Shown here: positions 8,931-17,716 of the stretch, piece by piece
Position numbering within the stretch: position 1 is the first letter of the stretch
Layout of the letters: the number at the start of each line of letters is the position of its first letter
Assembly (NCBI GenBank): GCA_910588335.1
Contig: CAJUQV010000013.1
Location: forward strand, 21,804-85,803
Length of the DNA: 64,000 nucleotides
Origin: an uncultured Ruminiclostridium sp.
Lineage (GTDB): Bacteria > Bacillota > Clostridia > Oscillospirales > Ruminococcaceae
Reading direction: 5' to 3'
Translations under genes and position numbers: made by a program
Notes under the pieces: model-generated
What the model was told of the DNA's origin: nothing
Seen by the model: the letters and a program-made list of their open reading frames with translations, nothing else
Databases searched by the model: none

Positions 8931-8964
8931 AACAGCGTATCAAAATCGTTTGATACGCTGTTTT
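8931..8964 (+). terminator. Rho-independent terminator after the YdbC-like gene
   Basis: AACAGCGTATCAAA pairs with TTTGATACGCTGTT around a four-base loop, followed by TTTATATTTTT. Confidence 0.9.
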
Positions 8965-9017
8965 ATATTTTTTATAACTTTGATCTTTGTTAATTGATTA
9001 AAATAGCATTAACAATA

Positions 9018-9527
9018 TTATGCAGTCGCTCTTTTTTCTATAAATTTCTTTCTCACCGCTTTATTGCTGTACGGTTCAATGCGCAGGGTTTCCATAACCG
9101 AACAGAATTTATCAACCATGCAAACCAGCCAGCCTTCGCGTGTGAATGGCACACGCGTAAAAGTCAGCGGCCACATATGGGTAACTATAACGCTGTATTC
9201 CTTTGGCGTTATTCCGAAAACTTTCCTCGCGTTTTCGGCGGCAACCATGGGATGTCTGAATCCGTGAAGACCCTGCTTCGCTATATCTTTAGGTATATTG
9301 TGCCAATCGTAAAGGAAAAAGTCGTGCAGAAGCGCACCGGTTATCAGCGTCTTAGGATCGCATTTCAGATTAAAAAGGCAATTTAAATTAAAGGCATATT
9401 TTGCCACCATTATACTGTGAGTTAAAACGCTTACTGTGCCGTGCTGAATGTTTGCGGCAGAGGAAAGAACGTTCTTGTCCTTTAAAATTTCCTCCGCGTA
9501 AGCTTTAAAGACTGAATCAATGCTCAT
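9018..9527 (-). CDS. HD-domain phosphohydrolase-like protein
   Basis: 169 residues with the HD-superfamily metal-binding pattern: H in VLTHSIMVAKYA, HD in GALLHDFFLYDWH, a further H in HGFRHPMVAAENA, and D in MVDKFCSVMET. HD proteins hydrolyse phosphate esters of nucleotides or second messengers; the substrate cannot be read here. The protein is a single domain without a sensor module. The gene reads leftward, converging on the YdbC gene, with the CmpB-like gene 33 bp upstream on the same strand. Confidence 0.85.
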   Translation of the reverse strand: MSIDSVFKAYAEEILKDKNVLSSAANIQHGTVSVLTHSIMVAKYAFNLNCLFNLKCDPKTLITGALLHDFFLYDWHNIPKDIAKQGLHGFRHPMVAAENARKVFGITPKEYSVIVTHMWPLTFTRVPFTREGWLVCMVDKFCSVMETLRIEPYSNKAVRKKFIEKRATA

Positions 9528-9560
9528 TTATGGATATTCCTCCGTATGTGGTTTATTGTA

Positions 9561-10241
9561 TTAAGATCTGTTTTCGGCGCTTTGATCGGTTTCGATTTCG
9601 CTGTCGATTTCATTCTTACGGCGGTGAATTGCCGCAGAAAAATGACCGAAAATACGGCCTATTCTCATTCTTTTTTCGGCAAAGGCCGCTTTGATTTGTT
9701 CGGGTGACAGCTTGCTTCTTATTTCGGGCCACTTTATGCTTTTCTTTACGGTAAATATTATGTCCACAGCAAATACAATCATCATGGCACAGTCAAAAAA
9801 TGTCATGAACGTACTTCCAACTCGATATCCAAACCATTTAAGCAGCGGGAACAGTATGTATATCATAAACAGCGACAGCAGACCCCAGCAAAGGGAACTT
9901 AACAAGCTGATGCGGTTTTTGTACACCAATTTCATCATACTGTAATCCCAGAACTGTCTTTTAAAAAGCTTTTCCATAAGAAATCCGGTGAAATATTCCA
10001 GTACGGTACAGCCAATCATACCCGCTAAAAATACAAAAAATCCGTTGCTCTTAAACGGCTCCCCCAACAGTATTATCACACAGCCGCCAAATCCGTATAC
10101 CGGAATATACGGGCCCTTAAGGGATCCCCTGTTGACAAATTTTCTGTGATAAAGCGATTCCACCGTGGTTTCGTGAATCCACCCAATAAAGGTGAATATA
10201 AAGAACATAAACAGCCAGTGTTCAAAATAAATTCCTTCCAT
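9561..10241 (-). CDS. Putative ABC-transporter type IV (CmpB-like) membrane protein
   Basis: 226 residues with five or six membrane helices. The pattern FIFTFIGWIHETTVESLYHRKFVNRGSLKGPYIPVYG is the hallmark of the CmpB-type 'putative ABC-transporter type IV' family, whose biochemical role is not established. GFLMEKLF...WDYSMMKLVYKNRISLLSSLCWGLLS is a second conserved block. The C-terminal 50 residues are polar and basic. No ATPase gene is adjacent. It is probably co-transcribed with the HD gene, which starts 33 bp downstream. Confidence 0.8.
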   Translation of the reverse strand: MEGIYFEHWLFMFFIFTFIGWIHETTVESLYHRKFVNRGSLKGPYIPVYGFGGCVIILLGEPFKSNGFFVFLAGMIGCTVLEYFTGFLMEKLFKRQFWDYSMMKLVYKNRISLLSSLCWGLLSLFMIYILFPLLKWFGYRVGSTFMTFFDCAMMIVFAVDIIFTVKKSIKWPEIRSKLSPEQIKAAFAEKRMRIGRIFGHFSAAIHRRKNEIDSEIETDQSAENRS

Positions 10242-10338
10242 TTTCCTCTCCCTTTTCTATCTCACTGCGTTTTTTTCACGGCTTTTTCTTAATTTATATG
10301 CCGTAAATTATAAAAATATTTTTTGCTTATATCGGATT

Positions 10339-11616
10339 TTACTCGGCTTCTTCAGAGGTTTCTTTTTCTGCCGCTGATGTTTCTTCGGGTGCCGCAGTTA
10401 CTTCGGTATAGGGGTGAAGGCTGTTATTAATAAGCGAGATGTTTGCGGAACTCCAACCGTCGCCCGCTTTCATTTCGCTGATGCAGCGGTCGAGTTCATT
10501 CTGGTTGCTTTTCAGAACCGCAGCCTTGGCTCTGTCTTCGCTGTTTTCGGAGTTTCTCAGGCGATCGTATTCATCCGGACTTAGTTCAAAATATACGCTC
10601 GTTTTTTCGGTATCATGGTCAATTTTTACTCTGAACCATTCCGAGGATACGTCGGACTCGTTTTGGGTCAAGGCTCTGAAAATACACTGGGATGAAAAAG
10701 CGCCGTCTTTAACGTATGCTTCCGCTATGTACAGTTCCTTTGCTCCCGCGACTTCTTCCACGGCGGCATTCACAGCCTTTTGAGCAAAATTTTGACATTC
10801 AGGGCTTGGAAGGTCAGGGAATATGAACATTTTTCCGAAATAACCGCCGCCAAGTCCCACTGCCAAAGCTATTACGGCGGCAATTACGCTTCCGGCAGGA
10901 GAGGATTTTGTCTTTTCTTTTTTTACTTTTTTGGGGCGCTCAATTTTTTCTTTTTTTGGCTTTTTGGGTTTTTTAGGCTTTATGGGTTTTCCTTTTTCAT
11001 CAACTTCGTATAACATCGGCTCGTTATTGCTGCTGTTTTCTCCGTTTTCCTTTTTTTGAGCTTCGGCAGGGTTATCCGACGCGTTTGCGGCATTCGGCTT
11101 GGCGGATGGCTGAAGCGGTTGAGACGGAGACGACGGAGCGGCGGAAGCGCCGTTTTTCGGCTCCAGTTCTTTGAAGCCGTCGGAGCTTACGGCCGTCTGC
11201 TTTTGTTTGCCGCGTTTTTTTTGCGGTGCGGGCGGAGGTGCGGGTGCGGGAGCCGATTCTTCTTCCGGCGTAAGATTTATTACGCCTCCCGCTTCTATTT
11301 CATCCTTCTGAGCCTCGGACAATTCAGGGGGGAGTTCTTTAAGGGTTACCTTTTTGAATACTTCCTCTTTTTGATTTTCTTCCTCATCATCTTCATCAAA
11401 GATGTCAAGCTCACCAAGACCGAGGGATTCGCTTTCCTCCATAAACTGTGACGCGGAGCGGAGCATAGCGTCAATGGCGGCGCTGTTGTCTATGGGAGCG
11501 CCGGAAATGTCGTTGTTCATTATCACGCTGATTGGTGCATCGCAGTAGGGGCAGTTTTCGACATCCTGAAGTATCTCTTCCCCGCAGCCGGGACATCTTA
11601 TTGTTTCCGTAGTCAT
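10339..11616 (-). CDS. Zinc-ribbon membrane protein with long disordered linker
   Basis: 425 residues. An N-terminal zinc ribbon (CPGCGEEI then CPYC, residues about 8-27) is followed by an acidic and then Pro/Ala-rich low-complexity linker, a Lys/Pro-rich stretch near residues 205-235, one membrane helix (SVIAAVIALAVGLGGGYFG), and an extracytoplasmic domain of about 140 residues ending in Glu/Ala-rich sequence. This topology places the ribbon in the cytoplasm and the C-terminal domain outside. I do not recognise that domain. A second zinc-ribbon membrane protein lies at 15882-16979, but only the ribbon is shared. Confidence 0.7.
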   Translation of the reverse strand: MTTETIRCPGCGEEILQDVENCPYCDAPISVIMNNDISGAPIDNSAAIDAMLRSASQFMEESESLGLGELDIFDEDDEEENQKEEVFKKVTLKELPPELSEAQKDEIEAGGVINLTPEEESAPAPAPPPAPQKKRGKQKQTAVSSDGFKELEPKNGASAAPSSPSQPLQPSAKPNAANASDNPAEAQKKENGENSSNNEPMLYEVDEKGKPIKPKKPKKPKKEKIERPKKVKKEKTKSSPAGSVIAAVIALAVGLGGGYFGKMFIFPDLPSPECQNFAQKAVNAAVEEVAGAKELYIAEAYVKDGAFSSQCIFRALTQNESDVSSEWFRVKIDHDTEKTSVYFELSPDEYDRLRNSENSEDRAKAAVLKSNQNELDRCISEMKAGDGWSSANISLINNSLHPYTEVTAAPEETSAAEKETSEEAE

Positions 11617-11769
11617 ATGGATAAACTCCTTTCGTTTGAGAAGGATGTATATATTATATTTTTAATCGGCATTGCATATACTAATTATTTTATCATTATT
11701 AAAGAAAAATGTCAATGGTTATATGTACAAAATGTGATTTTAATTTGTAAACGTAAATTCCCAAAGTAA

Positions 11770-11961
11770 GTTCCACTAAACAAAGAGAGCTTTTACCAAA
11801 CCGAAAAAATCATTTCAGACGCTGTGGCAAAAGGTAAAAGTCCTTACGATTTATTCACCTTTTCCTATTCACAGAAGCTTGCTTCTGTTCTTGGAATTTC
11901 TTGTATTTCTCCGGAAGATGTTATCCAAGCTCCTAAACTTTTGAGAAAAATTTCTTCTTAA
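11770..11961 (+). pseudogene. Unidentified protein fragment inside the inverted-repeat element
   Basis: A 63-codon open frame beginning within the left inverted repeat (no start codon needed) and ending TAA at 11959-11961. It reads plausibly as protein, for example SPYDLFTFSYSQKLASVLG followed by SPEDVIQAPKLLRKISS. It could be the C-terminal end of the element's lost transposase or of a captured passenger gene. I do not recognise the family. Confidence 0.45.
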
Positions 11962-11997
11962 TTCTTTCCCGCACTTATTTTTACACTTGTGGAATTT

Positions 11998-12159
11998 AGG
12001 GCATGTTTGAAAAATCGGAAACGCCGTCTTTTCGCCCCCAAACGGTCATCTTCTGCGTCAAAAAGCCTCGTCAAACGACAGTTTGACTGCGTTTTTTTCC
12101 TTGAAGCTAACCATTTTGGGGCAAAAATCCGTCATTCCCTCTATTTTCAAACAAGCCCT
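11998..12159. mobile_element. MITE-like repeat family A, copy 1 (nested)
   Basis: A 162-bp element with ends AGGGCATGTTTGAAAA and TTTTCAAACAAGCCCT and flanking TA on both sides, inserted inside the 25-bp-TIR element. Nearly the same sequence occurs at 37408-37565 and, inverted, at 43258-43419. Frames across it give a recurrent spurious peptide (LKNRKRRLFAPK...), which should not be annotated as a gene. Confidence 0.85.
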
Positions 12160-12365
12160 AGTCTAAGACGTTTTTGTTTTAGGCTTATTTGCTATGCCCT
12201 TTTTTTGATTTTCATCATGCTGTTATGCTGTTTTTTTCTTTTTTTCATTCGTTTTTTCTTTTTTCCACGTTTTACTTCCACTTCTTCCTACTGTGGAACT
12301 TACTTTGGGAATTTACGATTTTTACGGGTATACTATACAATAAAAAGAAAGGTACTGTCACAGAA

Positions 12366-13286
12366 ATGGAACATATTTACGATACTCTCATAATCGGAGG
12401 AGGACCCGCCGGATATACGGCGGCTTTATATGCTGCCCGCAGCAAACCGGAAGTGCTGGTTCTTGAAAAAATCTCGGCGGGGGGACAGATGACCCTTACC
12501 GGAGAGATAGATAACTACCCCGGCTTTGAAGAAGGGATAGACGGTTTCCTTCTGGGCGAAAAAATGAAGAAGTGCGCGGAACGTTTCGGTGCCGAGACGC
12601 GGTTCGTGGAGGTGACCGGAGTGGATTTTACCCAAAAAATCAAAAAAATATATACCTCTGACGGTACGTTTTACGGAAAAACGGTGATTATAGCCACGGG
12701 AGCCGACCCAAGGCGGCTTGGGATTGCCAATGAAAAGGAATTGACGGGAAAGGGCGTTCATTACTGCGCTCACTGCGACGGTATATTTTACAAAGACAAA
12801 AGGGTAGTGGTGGTCGGAGGAGGAAATTCGGCGGCTTCGGATGCTCTGTATCTTTCTCGGATAGCTTCAAAGGTTTATATTGTTCACCGACGAAACAGTC
12901 TAAGGGCGGAAAAGTATTATTACGAGCCTCTGTCACGGGCGGGCAACGTGGAATTTATATGGGACAGCGTTTTAACGGAGATTGTTTCCAAGGACAGAGT
13001 TACGGGAGCAGTTATAAAAAATTTGAATACAGGAAAAACAAAAACCGTTGACTGCGAAGGGATTTTTATCGCCATAGGCAGGAAACCCAACACTGATTTT
13101 TTAGTAGGCGCGGTGGAGCTGGATCGCGGCGGGTACGTAGTGGCGGGGGAAAACACGAAAACAAGCGCCGATGGGGTGTTCGCTGCTGGCGATGTGAGAA
13201 CCAAGGAGCTAAGGCAAATAGCCACGGCGGTGGGGGACGGAGCCGTAGCGGGATCATATATTATTGCTCCCCAAATTAACTCTTGA
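12366..13286 (+). CDS. trxB: Thioredoxin reductase-like NAD(P)H flavoprotein
   Basis: 306 residues. FAD site GGGPAGYTAALYAAR, redox-active pair C-A-H-C in HYCAHCDGIFYKD, NAD(P)H site GGGNSAASDALYL with HRR, and the C-terminal FAD block GVFAAGDVRTKELRQIATAVGDG. The enzyme passes electrons from NAD(P)H to thioredoxin. I start it at the ATG at 12366 because the frame upstream belongs to the mobile element and AAAGAAAGG precedes this ATG. The last seven residues (IAPQINS) and the stop come from the family C repeat at 13262-13423, so the native C-terminus has been replaced, with probably little effect because the FAD domain is complete. Confidence 0.93.
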   Translation: MEHIYDTLIIGGGPAGYTAALYAARSKPEVLVLEKISAGGQMTLTGEIDNYPGFEEGIDGFLLGEKMKKCAERFGAETRFVEVTGVDFTQKIKKIYTSDGTFYGKTVIIATGADPRRLGIANEKELTGKGVHYCAHCDGIFYKDKRVVVVGGGNSAASDALYLSRIASKVYIVHRRNSLRAEKYYYEPLSRAGNVEFIWDSVLTEIVSKDRVTGAVIKNLNTGKTKTVDCEGIFIAIGRKPNTDFLVGAVELDRGGYVVAGENTKTSADGVFAAGDVRTKELRQIATAVGDGAVAGSYIIAPQINS

Positions 13287-13423
13287 ATTTTTTTGCTTGC
13301 CCGACTGCCGAAATACTTCGTCAGAAATCCTTGAAATATGCGCATATTCCTGCGGCTTTCTTCCTTGTCTTTCGGCAGCCGTTCAGCGCATAAAATCTTC
13401 AAGAGTTAATTGGGAGAGCAATA
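13262..13423. mobile_element. MITE-like repeat family C, copy 1, overlapping the trxB stop
   Basis: 162-bp inverted-repeat element with ends TATTGCTCCCC...AACTCTTGAA and TTCAAGAGTTAATTGGGAG...AATA, flanked by TA. A related copy lies at 63076-63236. Its left end is translated as the last seven codons and stop of trxB. Confidence 0.8.
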
Positions 13424-13430
13424 CCTTAAG

Positions 13431-13472
13431 TACTATATGAAAATCATTCCAAATTTCAATTTTCATATAGTA
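13431..13472. repeat. 14-bp inverted repeat beside a terminator
   Basis: TACTATATGAAAAT at 13431-13444 and its exact complement at 13459-13472, with a 14-base loop. It sits between the family C element and the terminator at 13474-13522. Confidence 0.6.
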
Positions 13473-13473
13473 C

Positions 13474-13522
13474 AAAAAAGTCTTTACCGTTTGGCGCAAA
13501 TTCCAAACGGTAAAGACTTTTT
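13474..13522. terminator. Bidirectional terminator between trxB and the patatin gene
   Basis: AAAAAGTCTTTACCGTTTGG pairs exactly with CCAAACGGTAAAGACTTTTT over an eight-base loop. A-tract and T-tract on either side let it serve both converging genes. Confidence 0.9.
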
Positions 13523-13575
13523 AACAATCTTAAAAACTGCCGTTTTATGTCAAGTTATTTCCCTGAATAGCTTGA

Positions 13576-13591
13576 TTAAAAATTGGTATTA
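13576..13591. repeat. Family E repeat end overlapping the patatin-gene stop (E7)
   Basis: AGTAATACCAATTTTTAA on the minus strand provides the codons Ser-Asn-Thr-Asn-Phe and the TAA stop. The far end is unclear; AACAATCTT near 13523-13531 may be the degenerate partner. Confidence 0.4.
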
Positions 13592-14433
13592 CTCACAAAG
13601 TCCAAAAGCTCTTTTTCCGCTTTTTTGCATTCCTCGTATCCCTCGTCGTATAGCTTCGCCAATTTTTTCGGATCCCGTTCCGTCCTTCCCACTCCGAAAC
13701 CGTCTTTTGGGGCTATAACAAAGGCTTTTCCCTCTTTTTCAAGCTCATATAGCTTTTTCATGCTGTTGTTGTAATTTTCGGGACGGTTCAGGAAGCTTTT
13801 GAGAAATTCCGGATATTTTTTATAAGCCAGCTTTACCAGCGGAGTGGCTTTTTCATAACCTTTTATGTATCCCCTCGGACGCGTAAGGAGCACTATAACT
13901 TTGTCGCAGCCGTCGGAAAAAGCTTTTTCAAAGGGCAGCGAATCGGAAACCCCTCCGTCCATGTACGGCTTACCGTTTATTTCAATCGGTTTAAACAAAA
14001 GCGGCAGCGCACAACTGGCTCTGAGCGCTGTAAATTCTTTGTCCGCAGGCAGTTCAAGATATTCGGCTTTTCCGCTTTTCATATCGGTAACCACCGCGAT
14101 ACAATTTTCCTTCCTGTTATCAAAGGCTTCGTAGTCGAAAGGGAGAAGACCGTTGGGAATATCGTCGAAAACGTATTTCAGGTTGTAGTAGCTTTTGTTT
14201 TTTCCGTTAAAAAGATGTCTTATTCCCGCGTACTGTTTATTGTGCTGATAATCGGTCATAATACGGCGGTTTCTTCCCTTTTGTCTTGAGGAATAGCTTA
14301 CGCCGAAGGAAATTCCCGCGGATACGCCTATTACGTAGTCCGCGTAAATTTTCAGCTCCAACAATCTGTCCATTACCCCGCAGGAAAAATAAGTGCGGCT
14401 GGCTCCGCCTTCAAGTACGAGACCGATTTTCAT
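13576..14433 (-). CDS. Patatin-like phospholipase
   Basis: 285 residues of the patatin-like (RssA-type) lipid acyl hydrolase family. The oxyanion block LEGGASRTYFSCGVMDRLLE is at the N-terminus, the nucleophile elbow is G-V-S-A-G, and the catalytic aspartate lies in YMDGGVSDSLPF. These enzymes cleave fatty acids from membrane lipids; the physiological substrate is unknown. There is no signal peptide, so it is cytoplasmic. The last codons and stop (SNTNF, TAA) are written by a TAATACCAATTTTTAA sequence that matches the end of the family E repeat. The PepV-like gene is 54 bp upstream on the same strand, so the two may be co-transcribed. Confidence 0.9.
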   Translation of the reverse strand: MKIGLVLEGGASRTYFSCGVMDRLLELKIYADYVIGVSAGISFGVSYSSRQKGRNRRIMTDYQHNKQYAGIRHLFNGKNKSYYNLKYVFDDIPNGLLPFDYEAFDNRKENCIAVVTDMKSGKAEYLELPADKEFTALRASCALPLLFKPIEINGKPYMDGGVSDSLPFEKAFSDGCDKVIVLLTRPRGYIKGYEKATPLVKLAYKKYPEFLKSFLNRPENYNNSMKKLYELEKEGKAFVIAPKDGFGVGRTERDPKKLAKLYDEGYEECKKAEKELLDFVSNTNF

Positions 14434-14487
14434 TCTGAAAGTTCCTTTCTTCCGAGGATTTTTTAGGATTGTTTTACAGTACCGATA

Positions 14488-15840
14488 TTATTTGCCGCAA
14501 TACTCGATTATCGCCTTTGCGAATATCTCAGCGGACATCAGCATATTATCCGCGCCTATCCACTCGTCCGCGCCGTGAATATTGTTGTCCTCGCCCTCTA
14601 TTTCCATACCGAACGCGACTCCTCCGTCTATGCCGTGCACATAGGTTCCGCCGCCGATAGACTTGCAGTAACCTTCTTTTCCCGTGGTTTCGCTGTACAC
14701 CTTAAGCAAAGTACGCACGAAATCACTGTTTTTATCGGCGCAGTGCGGTTCCGATCCTACCGCGGAGATAAATTCAAGCCCGTTTCTTGCCGCCGCTTCA
14801 CCGATTCTTTTTTCCGCCTCGGCTTTGGTCAGCGACACGGGGAATCTCATATCGGCTTTGCAGTAAAGCTTTCCCTCTTTGTATTCCAGTATACTGAATA
14901 CACAGGTTGTGCTTCCCGATTCGTCCGTTACGTTAAGTCCCAGAGATTTGGCGTCGGTCTCTCCGTGGGGGAAAAGACCCGTAAGGGATTTCAGCATGGC
15001 TTTGTCATTATCCCCGATATCCGTCTCAAGCAAATATCCGAACAGCTTTGTAAGAGCGTTTACTCCATGCTCCGGAGTCGAAGCGTGAGCCGATTTTCCC
15101 TTGCAGACAATATATGTCTTTCCGTTTTCATAACGGCATTCGATATCCTCAGAAGAGGCAAGTATGAAATTTCCTTTGAGAACCGCTGCCGCTTCCGCCG
15201 GCACCGCGTTTACCACAGTTCCGCCGCTTAAGCTTTCAATATGGGAGCAGTCTAAGCTTCCGCCGAATTCAAACCTCAGCATTCCTTTTTCGGTGGTGAT
15301 AATAGGGTATTCCGCGTCCGGCGTGAATACCGCGCCGGGCATTACGGCTCTTTTCATATATTCCCGTATATCTAGCTCCGAACCGGTTTCCTCCGAACAG
15401 CCCGCTATAAGTCTGACGTTTTTCTTAAGAGTATAGCCGCATTCCCTTACCGCTTTCATGGCGAAAAGCGACGCTATCACCGCACCTTTGTCGTCCATAC
15501 AGCCCCTTCCGTACAGCCGTCCGTCTTTCTCCGTCACGTCGAAGGGCGGAAAGCTCCAGTCCTTTTCCGTAACCGGCACCACGTCAAGATGCGCCAATAT
15601 TCCCAAAGCGGGTTCTCCCTCTTCAAAAAAGTCGGCGCTACCCGCGTAGTAATCGTAATTTGTTCCTTTAAAGCCGTTTTCCTCGCAAAGCTTTAAAAAT
15701 TCTTCAAGCGCCTTGCCGCACTCCGCGCCGAAGGGATACTTCCCATCTTCTTTCCCGCTTACCGACGGTATTCTTATCAGTCTCGCCAGCGCTTTTTTCA
15801 TTTCCGGAAAATTTTCCTTTAAATATTCTTTTATTTCCAT
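14488..15840 (-). CDS. Sapep/PepV-type M20 dipeptidase
   Basis: 450 residues of the M20 metallopeptidase family, Mn-dependent Sapep or PepV branch, which cleaves unblocked dipeptides in the cytoplasm. Metal-binding blocks are visible: ILAHLDVVPVTEKDW, GRGCMDDKGAVIASLFAM, AGCSEETGSELDIREYM and, near the end, IGGGTYVHGIDGGVAFGME with HGADEW. The lid domain lies between. Length and motif order match PepV. It shares direction with the patatin gene downstream. Confidence 0.92.
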   Translation of the reverse strand: MEIKEYLKENFPEMKKALARLIRIPSVSGKEDGKYPFGAECGKALEEFLKLCEENGFKGTNYDYYAGSADFFEEGEPALGILAHLDVVPVTEKDWSFPPFDVTEKDGRLYGRGCMDDKGAVIASLFAMKAVRECGYTLKKNVRLIAGCSEETGSELDIREYMKRAVMPGAVFTPDAEYPIITTEKGMLRFEFGGSLDCSHIESLSGGTVVNAVPAEAAAVLKGNFILASSEDIECRYENGKTYIVCKGKSAHASTPEHGVNALTKLFGYLLETDIGDNDKAMLKSLTGLFPHGETDAKSLGLNVTDESGSTTCVFSILEYKEGKLYCKADMRFPVSLTKAEAEKRIGEAAARNGLEFISAVGSEPHCADKNSDFVRTLLKVYSETTGKEGYCKSIGGGTYVHGIDGGVAFGMEIEGEDNNIHGADEWIGADNMLMSAEIFAKAIIEYCGK

Positions 15841-15881
15841 TTTACCTGCCCTTTCTTTTTTTGCTTTTTCGTTGTCATCGG

Positions 15882-16979
15882 TCAGAACGGCGTTTTCGCG
15901 TGAGTTTCCCTGTATTTTACGGCGCTTTTCTCATATTCGTTCAGAAGTGCCGTTATCTCTCTTATTGCGGAGTCGGGAGCATACATTTCCACCTTTCGCC
16001 GCTTTGTATCTCCGTTTTTCAGCTCCTGTGTAAAAATGATCTCAAGCTTGTGTTTCTTTGTGTTTAATGTGCCGTAGGTGGCTTCCGGTATTATCTTGCC
16101 CCAATGATAATAAGTGCCGCCGTAATACACCGATTTGCTTCCCACTATCACTCTTTCGCCGTTCTGCATCATTCTTTCATAGTTGAATTTCGGCATTACA
16201 AAGAACAGGGTAGCAAAGATCGCAAACACCCCTATACTGAAAAACAGGCTTATCCACATCAGATTGGTCTTAACCATAGCATTTGCCAGAATATAAATAT
16301 AATATACGGAAAAAGCCAGACCAAAAAGCGCTATTGCGATATAAAACCCGCGGTTGCGCTTTCTCGCTTTCTCCGCCTGATCTATAAGCTCATGTTTTTT
16401 CAGACGGTACTCAAGCCTTGCCCCTTTGCCCTTAAGCAGCTTGTCAAGCGTAAGGGCGGCGGGGAAATAGTATATAAAGTCAATGGCCAGAACGGCGGCG
16501 GTAAAGACGGTGAAAACTATACCGAAAACAATCTGGGTTCCGTCAAGATCCACGTTAAAGAAAAATATCGACAGTACTCCCAGAACCGCCCCGAACAGCA
16601 AAAGCCATAAAAACGACCATAACATGGGATTGCGGGGACAGTAGAATTTACGTTTTTGTTTAGGCTTATCATCCGGATGAGTTATCGTCCCTTCCTCGAA
16701 TTTCTTAAGATTTTCGAGAGCCACGTCGGCGGCGGGATCCTTTTCCTCCGATTCGTTTTCGTCTTTTTCATTGAAATATTCACTTTCTTCCGTTGATTTG
16801 GGAGTGATGTCAAAATCTTCCATACTGTCGAAAAGCGCTTCGTTAAAGTTTTCGCTGTCGTTTTGACCGGCAGCGTTTTCGGACAGCGCTTCGGATTCGG
16901 ATACGTTTACCAGCGGTAAGCCGCAGTCTTCACAGAAATTTCCCTCGTTATTTTCATGGCCGCAATTACTGCATTTCAT
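15882..16979 (-). CDS. Zinc-ribbon membrane protein of unknown function
   Basis: 365 residues from the ATG at 16979, which follows GAAAGGAAAA; the longer upstream frame has no ribosome binding site and is AT-rich spacer. An N-terminal ribbon (CSNCGHENNEGNFCEDCG, residues 3-20) is followed by an acidic linker, two helices near residues 140-195, two more near 240-290, and a C-terminal cytoplasmic domain with a YcxB-like look (RVIVGSKSVYYGGTYYHWGKI), the segment seen in many small Firmicutes membrane proteins. The family call for the last part is tentative. It stands alone between the PepV gene and the oadGB promoter region. Confidence 0.65.
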   Translation of the reverse strand: MKCSNCGHENNEGNFCEDCGLPLVNVSESEALSENAAGQNDSENFNEALFDSMEDFDITPKSTEESEYFNEKDENESEEKDPAADVALENLKKFEEGTITHPDDKPKQKRKFYCPRNPMLWSFLWLLLFGAVLGVLSIFFFNVDLDGTQIVFGIVFTVFTAAVLAIDFIYYFPAALTLDKLLKGKGARLEYRLKKHELIDQAEKARKRNRGFYIAIALFGLAFSVYYIYILANAMVKTNLMWISLFFSIGVFAIFATLFFVMPKFNYERMMQNGERVIVGSKSVYYGGTYYHWGKIIPEATYGTLNTKKHKLEIIFTQELKNGDTKRRKVEMYAPDSAIREITALLNEYEKSAVKYRETHAKTPF

Positions 16980-17152
16980 AGCGTATTTTCCTTTCATTTT
17001 AATAATGATTACAAAGTCAACAAGATATCGCAGCAAAAAACTATTCATAATAATTTTACCACATTTTACCGCCAAAATCAACAATAAAATTATACATAAA
17101 AAATCATACAAAAATTTTTCTGAAATTTTCTTATTTTATTTGACAATAGTTA

Positions 17153-17181
17153 TTGAAATTTTTCGGAAAATATTGTATAAT
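17153..17181 (+). promoter_or_regulatory. Sigma-70-type promoter for oadG-oadB
   Basis: TTGAAA, a 17-base spacer, then TATAAT, 86 bp before the oadG start. Confidence 0.8.
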
Positions 17182-17266
17182 TAGTTTTGATTTGATGAAA
17201 AGTTAATTTACGGGCTAAATTGATCCTGAATTAGCTTAATATACTGTAATATAAGGAGATTAGGTT

Positions 17267-17695
17267 ATGGTAGAAATCGCTAAGCTTCTGGCCTCCGTAA
17301 CAAAGGGCGCCACGGTTCCGTCCGAACACGTTGATATGATGTGGTCGACTCTTGTAACGGGTATTGTGGTAGTTTTCCTAATATTGGTGCTTTTGGTATT
17401 TATACTGTGGCTTATGGGAAAGGTTCTTAATATGAATTTTAAATCCAAGGCCGCCGCTCCCGAAAAGCCCAAGACCGCTCCGGCGCAGACCGCCCCCGTA
17501 ACCGCACCTGCGGAAGCGGAAAGCGAATACGATGAGGACGACAGCGAAATAATCGCGGTTATTGCCGCGGCTATCGCCGTATACGGAGAAGCGGACGGAA
17601 AGCAGTACAAAATCGCTTCCGTGAAAAGAAAAGAAAAAGCGCTTCGCGGTAATTGGAGTGCCGCAGGCATACACGAAAACACAAGACCCTTCTGA
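17267..17695 (+). CDS. oadG: Na+-pumping decarboxylase gamma subunit (OadG family)
   Basis: 142 residues. One N-terminal membrane helix (about 26-52, LVTGIVVVFLILVLLVFILWLMG), a Pro/Ala linker and an acidic segment, then VIAAAIAVYG and a C-terminal NWSAAG..ENTRPF tail that is typical of clostridial gamma subunits. Gamma stabilises the membrane complex of oxaloacetate, methylmalonyl-CoA or glutaconyl-CoA decarboxylases, which export Na+ on decarboxylation. The start is supported by AAGGAG nine bases upstream. oadB follows after 98 bp. No carboxyltransferase or biotin carrier gene is in the window, so the substrate cannot be assigned. Confidence 0.9.
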   Translation: MVEIAKLLASVTKGATVPSEHVDMMWSTLVTGIVVVFLILVLLVFILWLMGKVLNMNFKSKAAAPEKPKTAPAQTAPVTAPAEAESEYDEDDSEIIAVIAAAIAVYGEADGKQYKIASVKRKEKALRGNWSAAGIHENTRPF

Positions 17696-17716
17696 AAAAA
17701 GCGGATTTTTTCAACA

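Larger units (their letters stand above)
11752..12317. mobile_element. 566-bp element with perfect 25-bp terminal inverted repeats
   Basis: Positions 11752-11776 and 12293-12317 are perfect reverse complements (25 bp, ending in AAGTTCCAC inward). The interior holds the rightward frame at 11770-11961, a nested family A element at 11998-12159, and a T-rich stretch whose opposite strand encodes only Lys/Arg-rich peptides. No complete transposase is present, so this looks like an internally deleted insertion sequence or a large non-autonomous element. It lies just upstream of trxB, so its right end probably forms part of the trxB promoter region. Confidence 0.75.

Noticed and set aside
12189..12365. 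59-codon N-terminal extension of trxB
   Set aside because: It is Phe-rich translation of the T-rich end of the mobile element; the ATG at 12366 has a ribosome binding site and gives the normal TrxB start.
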